From Bacteroidales bacterium (lineage in GTDB: Bacteria; Bacteroidota; Bacteroidia; Bacteroidales; VadinHA17), in assembly GCA_003501665.1 (NCBI GenBank), contig DNOQ01000329.1, forward strand, positions 1 through 5,142: a stretch of 5,142 bases of DNA. Reading direction: 5' to 3'. Below are positions 1 to 5,142 of this stretch, one piece after another. The notes below the pieces were generated by a model. That model did no database searches. It had not been told where the DNA came from and saw only the letters and a list, made by a program, of their open reading frames with translations. Position numbers and translations under genes: made by a program. The number at the start of each line of letters is the position of its first letter. Within the stretch, counting starts at the first letter, position 1.

Positions 1-20
1 CCATAATTAAAGTATTATCA

Positions 21-263
21 ATGCCAAAAACAATCAGAATTCTTGTTTTCAACAATGAGATTGAAGCAAAGCTTCTTTCGGAGATCCTTACAGAAAAGAA
101 GATACCCCATATAGTAAGATCTTTTCATGATTCAGCTTATGACGGTCTTTTCCAGGTACATTCCGGATGGGGAATCCTTGAAGCTCCCAAAGAGTTCAGT
201 GACGAAATATTGAAAATTTATAATGAGATGTCTCACCCTGATAACCGGCTTGAATCAGTGTAG
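21..263 (+). CDS. Small DUF2007-like putative signal-transducing protein
   Basis: This is an 80-residue soluble protein with no signal peptide or membrane segment. The pattern resembles DUF2007 (the family labelled 'putative prokaryotic signal transducing protein'): a beta strand (IRILVFN, residues 5-11), a helix beginning with an acidic/Ala segment (NEIEAKLLSEIL, 12-23), a second strand after a short turn (IPHIVRS, 28-34), then a Gly/Trp-containing strand (GWGILEAP, 49-56) and a C-terminal helix (EFSDEILKIYNEM, 58-70). The biochemical role of the family is not established. The ATG at 21 fits the usual family start just before the first strand; no Shine-Dalgarno is visible, which is normal for Bacteroidota. 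What lies upstream is outside the window, so operon membership is unknown. The gene is convergent with the CorA gene, and the two stop regions overlap by 9 bases. I am fairly sure it is a real gene and moderately sure of the family. Confidence 0.75.
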   Translation: MPKTIRILVFNNEIEAKLLSEILTEKKIPHIVRSFHDSAYDGLFQVHSGWGILEAPKEFSDEILKIYNEMSHPDNRLESV

Positions 264-1274
264 TATTTTTCCTCTTTTTTCAAGCCACCGAAGAACAAAG
301 AAATTTATTATTGCAACAATAACCAATCCTGCCCCTAAGAGCAGATAAGCTGTTCTCCAGTTTGCGCCCCCCCCGGTCATCATTGTATATTCCGACATGC
401 CTCCGATACTTGCTATAAGAGTGAGAGGCATAAAAATGGTTGTAATGAGTGTGAGCCTCCTTACGGATGAGTTGGTTTCATTTGAGACCTTTGTCATAAG
501 GTTGTTCTGAAGTGATGTATACAACTCCATAAGGCTTGTGACTATTTCACGGTAACTCTCAGAGAGTTCAAAAAATTTGGCCAGATGGTCATAAATATCG
601 CGGAAAGCAAAGATTGCCTTTTCGGTAATTAAAGGGCAATCCATCCTGCATATCTTTACCAGTATCTCTCTCTCATGGAACAGGCTTTTCCTCAGGTTCA
701 GAAGATCTTTTCTCAATCTCAGGAGTTCGCTTACCCGGAATTCACCGGGAGTATCAAGAACCTGATCCTCTGCCTCTTCAAGCTCATCTTCAAGCGCTTC
801 AAAAGCATGGAATTTCTGGTCAACAACATAGTCAAGCACAACATGCATCAGAAAGGCGGGTCCCGCTTTGGCCAGTCCGGGATCATTTTCAATTATCCTG
901 ATAACATTATTAAGCGGCTTACGGTCATCACTGTTTATTCCGCTGACTGTTATCAGAAAATTCTTCCCGATAAAGAAATCCACTTCATCAATATATAACC
1001 TCTTATTCTTATAACTATATGCATTGAATATGATGAATGTGTTACCCGGGAAATGCTCTATTTTAGGCACCTGGCTGCTGTCGAGGCAATCCTCAACGGA
1101 AAGCGGATGAACAGCCAGTGTATCAACCAGGGAATGAAGCTCCTCAATCTCCGGTTTATAAAAATTCATCCAGATAAATCCACCTTCACTGAGCGCTGAT
1201 ATTACTTCCTCTGAAGTTCTTAATCCATAAAACAAACCTGTTGAGGTAAAATGATAGAATTTTGATTCAGACAT
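255..1274 (-). CDS. corA: CorA-family magnesium/divalent cation channel with GMS in place of GMN
   Basis: This 339-residue protein has the CorA layout: an N-terminal cytosolic alpha/beta domain (about 1-140, including HPLSVEDCLD near 56-65 and VPKIEHF after it), a long charged helical stalk (about 140-268, rich in Glu, Leu and Arg), and two C-terminal membrane helices (about 274-291 and 308-331) with a basic tail. Known CorA proteins are inner-membrane homopentamers that pass Mg2+ (some Co2+ or Ni2+) with both termini in the cytoplasm; the signature Gly-Met-Asn ends the first helix and forms the entry filter. Here that position reads Gly292-Met293-Ser294, followed by EYTMMTG, so Asn is replaced by Ser. 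Length is close to the usual 310-370. The stretch 301-303 is three glycines encoded by an eight-G run. The ATG at 1274 gives a normal N terminus. The gene diverges from the lipid kinase gene. Family assignment is strong; ion specificity is uncertain because of the altered filter. Confidence 0.93.
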   Translation of the reverse strand: MSESKFYHFTSTGLFYGLRTSEEVISALSEGGFIWMNFYKPEIEELHSLVDTLAVHPLSVEDCLDSSQVPKIEHFPGNTFIIFNAYSYKNKRLYIDEVDFFIGKNFLITVSGINSDDRKPLNNVIRIIENDPGLAKAGPAFLMHVVLDYVVDQKFHAFEALEDELEEAEDQVLDTPGEFRVSELLRLRKDLLNLRKSLFHEREILVKICRMDCPLITEKAIFAFRDIYDHLAKFFELSESYREIVTSLMELYTSLQNNLMTKVSNETNSSVRRLTLITTIFMPLTLIASIGGMSEYTMMTGGGANWRTAYLLLGAGLVIVAIINFFVLRWLEKRGKILH

Positions 1275-1308
1275 TGCGGAAAGATTGGTTGCTGACTAAA
1301 ACAGGACA

Positions 1309-1316
1309 CTAAGTTA
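1309..1316 (-). promoter_or_regulatory. Possible -7 element for the corA-type gene
   Basis: Read on the minus strand this is TAACTTAG, seven of eight positions of the Bacteroidota sigma-70 -7 consensus TAnnTTTG. It lies 34 bases upstream of the corA ATG, which would leave a 5' leader of roughly 25-30 bases. No matching TTTG -33 box is seen at the expected distance, so this is a weak call from sequence alone. Confidence 0.25.
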
Positions 1317-1329
1317 CAAAAAGTTTGGA

Positions 1330-1401
1330 GTGTCTGGAGTTCATAGAGTTTTTAAAGTTCATAGAGTTCATAGAATTCATAGAGTTCATAAAGTTTAAGA
1401 A
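1330..1401 (+). repeat. 9-base modular tandem array, left arm (consensus GTTCATAGA)
   Basis: Eight contiguous 9-base units lie in perfect phase: GTGTCTGGA, GTTCATAGA, GTTTTTAAA, GTTCATAGA, GTTCATAGA, ATTCATAGA, GTTCATAAA, GTTTAAGAA. Three are identical and the rest diverge at a few positions. The array is noncoding by context. Its units are close to the reverse complement of the TGA-type units in the right arm (1428-1526), so the two arms can fold together. In a plus-strand RNA the G near the unit's end would form a G·U pair with the right arm; in a minus-strand RNA the same position would be an A/C mismatch. Confidence 0.85.
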
Positions 1402-1427
1402 ATTATCGTTAAGTTGTAATTCCATGC

Positions 1428-1526
1428 ACTTTAGGCACTTTATGAACTTTAGGCACTTTATGAACTTTAAGCACTTCAGGCACTTTAGGCACTTTAGGCA
1501 CTTTATGAACTTTATGAACTTTATTT
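1428..1526 (+). repeat. 9-base modular tandem array, right arm (ACTTTAGGC / ACTTTATGA)
   Basis: Ten contiguous 9-base units and one decayed unit lie in perfect phase. ACTTTAGGC begins at 1428, 1446, 1482 and 1491. ACTTTATGA begins at 1437, 1455, 1500 and 1509. ACTTTAAGC begins at 1464, ACTTCAGGC at 1473 and the decayed ACTTTATTT at 1518. The first six bases are nearly invariant, while the last three switch mainly between two states, GGC and TGA, so this is a two-letter modular array rather than a plain tandem repeat. The orientation is opposite to the left arm; for example 1375-1392 can pair with 1502-1519 at 16 Watson-Crick positions plus one G·U. Confidence 0.88.
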
Positions 1527-1559
1527 CCCCTGAAATCCCGGAAAATTTACTAACTTTCG

Positions 1560-1567
1560 TATATTCG
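1560..1567 (+). promoter_or_regulatory. Possible -7 promoter element for the lipid kinase operon
   Basis: TATATTCG matches seven of eight positions of the Bacteroidota -7 consensus TAnnTTTG and lies 31 bases before the kinase ATG, implying a leader of roughly 25 bases. An overlapping alternative, TAACTTTC at 1551-1558, also matches seven of eight. No TTTG -33 box is visible upstream at the usual spacing. If this is the promoter, the 9-base module array lies upstream of the transcript rather than in it. Confidence 0.35.
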
Positions 1568-1578
1568 CCTGATACTAC

Positions 1579-1583
1579 GGAGG
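1579..1583 (+). promoter_or_regulatory. Shine-Dalgarno-like GGAGG before the lipid kinase
   Basis: GGAGG ends 15 bases before the ATG at 1599 but only 10 bases before another ATG at 1594, which opens a two-codon ORF (ATG ATA TGA). A clear Shine-Dalgarno is uncommon in Bacteroidota, so its presence and its better fit to the upstream ATG are noteworthy. Whether it is used is not shown by the sequence. Confidence 0.4.
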
Positions 1584-1598
1584 CAAATAAACCATGAT

Positions 1599-2492
1599 AT
1601 GACTATACAGGGAGAAAAAAAATCTCTATTTATATTAAATCCTTATGCGGGAATCATCCCTGTTAATATCATAATATCCGAAGAGCTTAAAAGAAGGAAA
1701 AATGATTTATCATATTTCAAGTCGTTAAGCATAGATGAATCAGGTTCGCGGATAAAACAATCCTTTGACAAATATGATATTTTCGTTGCTGCAGGAGGCG
1801 ATGGAACAGTTCGCACGGTGGCTTCCGAACTTATCGGGACAAGCAAGATCCTTGGGGTGCTTCCGTTGGGCTCGGGAAACGGGTTTGCAAAAGAACTGGG
1901 ATTCAGAACAAGTATCCAGTCGCTGCTCAATGATATTAAAAAAGCCGATCACCTCAAAATCGATGTGATAAAGGTTAACAACATGAACTGCCTGAATGTT
2001 GCAGGTGTCGGGCTCGACAGTTTTGTCGCCCACTCATTCGACAGGCTTAAAACACGAGGATTATGGTCATACGTATGGGTCACCTTTACCAATTTCTTCA
2101 GGCTTAAACCGTTCCATGTGGATATCAGCATCACCGGAGAAGAAATTATTTCTGAAGATATTTTTGTACTCACAATAGCCAATACAAGACAATTCGGTAA
2201 TAATGCCTATATAGCCCCTGATGCAAAGCCTGATGACGGAATTATAGATATTGTACTTATCAGGCCATTTCCGAAAATCATCTTTCCGGTATTTATATAC
2301 AGACTATTCAGGGGAACAATGCAAAATTCAAAATATGTGAAATACCTGAAAACAAATAAACCTTTCATTATCAGAACCAATGAAAACAAATTTCATATTG
2401 ATGGTGAACCTGTTGTAATTTCAGGTGATGTTTCAGTAACCATTATGAATAAGGCTCTTTCGGTATTAAAAACAAAACATAATAAATTATGA
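1599..2492 (+). CDS. Diacylglycerol kinase family (YegS/DgkB-type) lipid kinase
   Basis: This 297-residue protein is of the length typical for bacterial DAGK-catalytic-domain lipid kinases. These use ATP to phosphorylate diacylglycerol, sphingoid bases or related lipids at the cytoplasmic face of the inner membrane. Visible motifs, in order: the N-terminal strand with NPYAG (14-18), the nucleotide-binding GGDGT (66-70), the PLGSGNGFAKELG loop (89-101), GVGLDSFVA in the middle, ANTRQFGNNAYIAPDA with PDDG and an IID strand after it, and a C-terminal HIDGEPV (266-272) whose Asp268 and Glu270 match the conserved DGE of the family. After GGDGT the usual Asn is replaced by Arg72. No signal peptide or membrane helix is present, as expected. 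The ATG at 1599 is chosen because the NPYAG strand follows at the normal distance and no in-frame start lies just upstream. The stop overlaps the next start by ATGA. Family assignment is strong; the exact lipid substrate cannot be read from sequence. Confidence 0.93.
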   Translation: MTIQGEKKSLFILNPYAGIIPVNIIISEELKRRKNDLSYFKSLSIDESGSRIKQSFDKYDIFVAAGGDGTVRTVASELIGTSKILGVLPLGSGNGFAKELGFRTSIQSLLNDIKKADHLKIDVIKVNNMNCLNVAGVGLDSFVAHSFDRLKTRGLWSYVWVTFTNFFRLKPFHVDISITGEEIISEDIFVLTIANTRQFGNNAYIAPDAKPDDGIIDIVLIRPFPKIIFPVFIYRLFRGTMQNSKYVKYLKTNKPFIIRTNENKFHIDGEPVVISGDVSVTIMNKALSVLKTKHNKL

Positions 2493-4933
2493 ACCTGGAA
2501 AGAAGAATCCTCTCCGGATGTATTATACTCATCCTTTTCACAACAGGATTAAATCTTAAGGCACAAACCCTGAATGATATTGAAAAGAACCGTGTAGCAT
2601 TGCCCAACGGATGGCAGCTTACACCTGTGGGTAAAATGGTGCCGGTCGGCGACCTGCCTCTGAATATTGCCATTTCTCCATCGAAAAAACTGGCTGCAAT
2701 AACAAACAACGGTCAGAGCGATCAGTCTGTACAGCTGGTTGATATAAAAAAGGGTATTGTAACCGATTTAAAAGTCATAGGCAAATCGTGGCTTGGACTG
2801 ACATTCGCTGATAACGGCAAATCCCTTTATGCGTCAGGAGGAAATGATAATATCATTATCAGATATAAGATAAGGGGGAAGAAACTTATTAATTCCGACA
2901 CTATTATTTTAGGAAAACCCTGGCCGGAAAGAATCTCTGTTGCAGGAATAACCATTGATGAATTAAATAACAGGCTTTATGCCGTGACCAAGGAAAATAA
3001 TTCCCTTTATGTAATGGATACACGTACCCGGAGTGTTATCGGAAAACATCCTCTTGGCGGTGAAGGGTATGCCTGTCTGTTGTCCCCCGACCGCAAAATC
3101 CTCTATGCAACCTGCTGGGGATGTGATAAGGTAATAATTTTTGATACCTTCCGGCAGAAGATAACCGGATCGGTAAATGTGGGTGATAACCCGAATGACA
3201 TGTGCATAACCGGCAACGGGCATTTCCTTTTCGTTGCCAATGCAAACGACAATAATGTTTCGGTTATTGACACAAGGCAGAACAGGGTGATCGAAACACT
3301 TAACACGGCATTATATCCTGAAGCCCCAAGCGGATCGACAACAAACAGTGTGGCCCTGAGCAGTGATGAGAAGACCCTGTTCATTGCCAATGCAGATAAT
3401 AACTGTCTTTCTGTGTTTGATGTAAGCGTCCCCGGCAGCAGCAGAAGTAAAGGATTTATCCCCGCTGCCTGGTATCCCACATGCGTCAGGACCGCAAAAG
3501 ACAAGATCCTCGTAACCAACGGTAAAGGATTATCTTCCCTGGCAAATCCATACGGCCCCAATCCAATGCGCAGGGGTTCAGAAGTAGTGTACAATGAGGA
3601 AGGCAAAGAGCATAAAATAAAAGTGCAGTATATAGGCGGACTTTTCCGTGGAACTCTCGGGATCATAGATTCCCCTGATGATAAACTATTGGGAATTTAT
3701 TCAAAAGCTGTTTATAATAATACCCCCTATATCAAGGAAAAAGAGATGATCTCCGAAATACCCGCGGGTAATCCTGTACCTGCAAAAGTGGGCGATCCTT
3801 CCCCGATCAAATATGTTTTTTATGTGATCAAGGAAAACCGTACATATGACCAGGTGCTGGGAGACATGCCGGAGGGGAATGGTGATCCGGATCTTGTTCT
3901 TTTCGGGGAAAAGATAACCCCGAACCAGCATGCACTTGCACGTGAATTTGTTCTCCTTGACAATTTTTATGTGAATGGTGAAGTGAGTGCTGACGGTCAT
4001 AACTGGACAATGGGAGCCTATGCAACAGACTATCTCGAAAAGAACTGGCCGACAAGCTACGGCAGACGGGGAGGAGAATATCCAGGGGAAGGGCAAAGGG
4101 AAATTGCAAATAACAGGGATGGTTTTCTGTGGGATTTCTGTAAACGGGCAGGTGTAACTTACCGGACATATGGTGAATTTATCAGAGAGAAAGGCCCTAC
4201 ACTCGATGTACTCAAAGATCATTACTGCAAATCTTTTCCAATCTGGGATCAATCGATACTTGATACTATAAGATTCCATCACTGGAAACGCGATTTTGAT
4301 TCATTGCTTGCAATTAATGCTGTCCCTCAACTTAATACGCTCCGGTTTATCAATGACCATACCGAAGGATTGAGCCTTGGAAAACTTACCCCGATAGCAC
4401 ATGTGGCTGACAACGATCTTGCCACAGGAATGTTTGTTGATTACCTCAGCCATTCTCCCATCTGGAAGGAGAGCCTTATCATAATTGTTGAAGATGATGC
4501 ACAGAACGGCCCCGATCATGTGGATGCACATCGCAGTCTCGCATTTCTTGCCGGCGGATTTGTCAAACAGGGTTTTGTAGATCATACTGTATATACCACC
4601 ACCGGCCTTCTGAGAACTATGGAACTGATTCTCGGACTTCCTCCCATGACACAGTATGATGCTGCTGCAACACCTCTCTGGAGATGCTTCAATAATACTC
4701 CCGATCATCCGCCGTTCAATTTCAGACCCGCCATGGTGAGACTCGATGAAAGAAACCTTGCCGAGAACCAGTGGCAGAGGCTCAGTGAAACATTCAATTT
4801 TGCAATTGAAGACAGGGTAAATGATGCCGATTTCAACGAAGTTATCTGGAGAGCCGTTAAAGGTCTCGACTCACCCTGCCCGCCTGTAGTGAGAGCCGCA
4901 TTTTTCGTGAATGATTCGGAAGATGATGATTGA
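2489..4933 (+). CDS. Exported bifunctional YncE-like beta-propeller / alkaline-phosphatase-family phosphoesterase
   Basis: This 814-residue protein has two parts. Residues 1-25 are a signal peptide (RR at 5-6, hydrophobic 7-21, likely cleavage after Ala25 in LKA-QT), so it should be exported. Residues about 50-345 form a propeller: strand motifs of the YVTN type recur near 68, 113, 163, 205, 248, 298 and 340 (for example FVANANDNNVSVIDT and FIANADNNCLSVFDV), which suggests seven blades. Residues about 440-760 match the phosphoesterase family of AcpA/phospholipase C within the alkaline phosphatase superfamily: ENRTYD at 449-454 (metal ligands Glu and Asn by analogy), VSADGHNW at 499-506 (candidate nucleophile Ser500), and EDDAQNGPDHVDAHR at 668-682, which aligns without gaps to the DEHGGFYDHV metal-binding motif. 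It probably hydrolyses a phosphoester in the periplasm or at the surface; the substrate is unknown. The acidic C terminus shows no recognisable type IX sorting domain. It follows the kinase with an ATGA overlap. Confidence 0.93.
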   Translation: MNLERRILSGCIILILFTTGLNLKAQTLNDIEKNRVALPNGWQLTPVGKMVPVGDLPLNIAISPSKKLAAITNNGQSDQSVQLVDIKKGIVTDLKVIGKSWLGLTFADNGKSLYASGGNDNIIIRYKIRGKKLINSDTIILGKPWPERISVAGITIDELNNRLYAVTKENNSLYVMDTRTRSVIGKHPLGGEGYACLLSPDRKILYATCWGCDKVIIFDTFRQKITGSVNVGDNPNDMCITGNGHFLFVANANDNNVSVIDTRQNRVIETLNTALYPEAPSGSTTNSVALSSDEKTLFIANADNNCLSVFDVSVPGSSRSKGFIPAAWYPTCVRTAKDKILVTNGKGLSSLANPYGPNPMRRGSEVVYNEEGKEHKIKVQYIGGLFRGTLGIIDSPDDKLLGIYSKAVYNNTPYIKEKEMISEIPAGNPVPAKVGDPSPIKYVFYVIKENRTYDQVLGDMPEGNGDPDLVLFGEKITPNQHALAREFVLLDNFYVNGEVSADGHNWTMGAYATDYLEKNWPTSYGRRGGEYPGEGQREIANNRDGFLWDFCKRAGVTYRTYGEFIREKGPTLDVLKDHYCKSFPIWDQSILDTIRFHHWKRDFDSLLAINAVPQLNTLRFINDHTEGLSLGKLTPIAHVADNDLATGMFVDYLSHSPIWKESLIIIVEDDAQNGPDHVDAHRSLAFLAGGFVKQGFVDHTVYTTTGLLRTMELILGLPPMTQYDAAATPLWRCFNNTPDHPPFNFRPAMVRLDERNLAENQWQRLSETFNFAIEDRVNDADFNEVIWRAVKGLDSPCPPVVRAAFFVNDSEDDD

Positions 4934-4937
4934 AAAC

Positions 4938-4998
4938 CCTTTGCGAACTTGGCGTAAACCTTTGTATGTTTTTATAATGTCCTTTGCGAACTTTGCGG
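4938..4998 (+). repeat. Decayed 9-base modules, second locus (CCTTTGCGA / ACTTTGCGG)
   Basis: An exact 13-base direct repeat, CCTTTGCGAACTT, occurs at 4938-4950 and 4981-4993. Each copy is a pair of 9-base units in phase: CCTTTGCGA plus ACTTGGCGT (4938-4955) and CCTTTGCGA plus ACTTTGCGG (4981-4998). The sequence between them is decayed (CCTTTGTATG at 4959-4968). The unit shares length and the ACTTT core with the array at 1428-1526, with GCG in place of A plus TGA or GGC. It begins four bases after the phosphoesterase stop codon. I see no convincing intrinsic terminator hairpin here. Confidence 0.65.
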
Positions 4999-5027
4999 TT
5001 AAATAAAATTTTTCTATAACCACATAT

Positions 5028-5058
5028 GACACGAAGGGTTACAAAAACGGACGCGAAG
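5028..5058 (-). repeat. Decayed 9-base modules in opposite orientation (GACACGAAG / GACGCGAAG)
   Basis: GACACGAAG at 5028-5036 and GACGCGAAG at 5050-5058 differ by one base and lie 22 bases apart. Read on the minus strand they are CTTCGTGTC and CTTCGCGTC, which resemble the CTTTGCG units at 4938-4998. The spacer therefore has a plus-oriented and a minus-oriented group, the same general arrangement as the denser array upstream of the kinase. The similarity is short and could be partly chance. Confidence 0.45.
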
Positions 5059-5112
5059 TACTCTGTAGAAGAGAGTTCAGCTAAAATTCAATAATACTTA
5101 AATTAATAACCA

Positions 5113-5142
5113 ATGAGACGAAGAGATTTTGTCGGTAAAACA
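5113..5142 (+). CDS. Start of a truncated gene with a twin-arginine (Tat) signal
   Basis: Ten codons are visible before the window ends: ATG followed by codons giving MRRRDFVGKT. The RRDFVGK stretch fits the twin-arginine export motif (R-R-x-F-hydrophobic-x-K), and Bacteroidota proteins beginning MxRRDFLK are common among exported oxidoreductases (Gfo/Idh/MocA), sulfatases and glycan-related enzymes. The family cannot be determined from ten residues. No Shine-Dalgarno is visible; the upstream 30 bases are very AT-rich. A 179-base spacer separates it from the phosphoesterase gene, so it may have its own promoter. The hydrophobic segment expected after the motif lies outside the window. Confidence 0.65.
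   Translation, partial: MRRRDFVGKT

Larger units (their letters stand above)
1275..1598. other. Divergent intergenic region dominated by 9-base modules
   Basis: This 324-base region separates the leftward corA-type gene from the rightward lipid kinase gene. Positions 1275-1329 are ordinary AT-rich spacer with a possible corA promoter. Positions 1330-1401 hold one arm of 9-base modules, 1402-1427 an unrelated or degenerate centre, and 1428-1526 a second arm of modules in the opposite orientation. Positions 1527-1598 hold a possible promoter, a GGAGG and the kinase start. A 90-codon open frame (TTG at 1325 to TGA at 1597) spans it, but it translates into reiterated HFR/NFM and FIE triplets because the module is three codons long and lacks stops. 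I do not consider it a gene. Confidence 0.8.

Noticed and set aside
675..998. 107-codon open frame on the plus strand inside the corA-type gene
   Set aside because: It is antisense to a well-conserved CorA sequence, shows no recognisable domain, and is explained by codon composition of the opposite strand.
1330..1526. CRISPR array
   Set aside because: The units are contiguous 9-mers with no spacers, occur in both orientations, and no cas gene is present.
3107..3130. Haem-binding CxxC motif in the propeller (CWGCDK)
   Set aside because: The motif lacks the His required for CxxCH c-type haem attachment, and the strand pattern around it is an ordinary propeller blade.
3701..4282. 193-codon minus-strand open frame, with others at 3103-3666 and 4301-4708
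   Set aside because: All lie antisense to the phosphoesterase gene, whose domains and motifs are intact. The translations are Cys/His/Pro-rich without recognisable motifs.
4997..5021. Intrinsic terminator (GGTTA ... TAACC around an AT-rich loop with TTTTT)
   Set aside because: The stem is only five base pairs, the T run lies in the loop rather than after the stem, and the stem is not GC-rich.
5060..5076. Small hairpin ACTCT ... AGAGT as operator or leader structure
   Set aside because: A five-pair stem with a seven-base loop is expected by chance and no other regulatory signal accompanies it.

Overview
The window looks like a chromosomal segment of an uncultured member of the Bacteroidota, probably Bacteroidales or a relative. 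This rests on moderately AT-rich DNA, mostly absent Shine-Dalgarno sequences, a promoter-like element of the TAnnTTTG class, a signal peptide ending in the Ala-Gln style typical of the phylum, and protein families common there. I see no mobile element, tRNA, rRNA or CRISPR array.

Layout. At 21-263 (+) is a small DUF2007-like protein. Its end overlaps the end of a convergent CorA-family magnesium/divalent-cation channel gene at 255-1274 (-). From 1275 to 1598 is a 324-base intergenic region between divergently transcribed genes. It is dominated by an unusual array of 9-base modules, with one arm in each orientation. Rightward from it runs a two-gene operon: a YegS/DgkB-type lipid kinase (1599-2492) and, overlapping it by ATGA, a large exported protein (2489-4933) that joins a seven-bladed YncE/YVTN beta-propeller to an alkaline-phosphatase-superfamily phosphoesterase domain. 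A 179-base spacer (4934-5112) follows, with a second, more decayed set of 9-base modules. The last 30 bases are the start of a gene with a twin-arginine signal.

How the genes may work together. The kinase phosphorylates a lipid or sphingoid substrate at the inner face of the membrane. The exported protein should hydrolyse a phosphoester outside it. The ATGA overlap suggests coupled translation, but a shared substrate is only inference. The CorA homologue and the DUF2007 protein have no evident link to that pair.

The most unusual signal is not a gene. It is the 9-base modular repeat (core ACTTT) found in both larger intergenic regions, with arms in both orientations. Secondary points are the GMS replacement of the CorA GMN signature, an eight-G tract inside corA, and a two-codon ORF overlapping the lipid kinase start.
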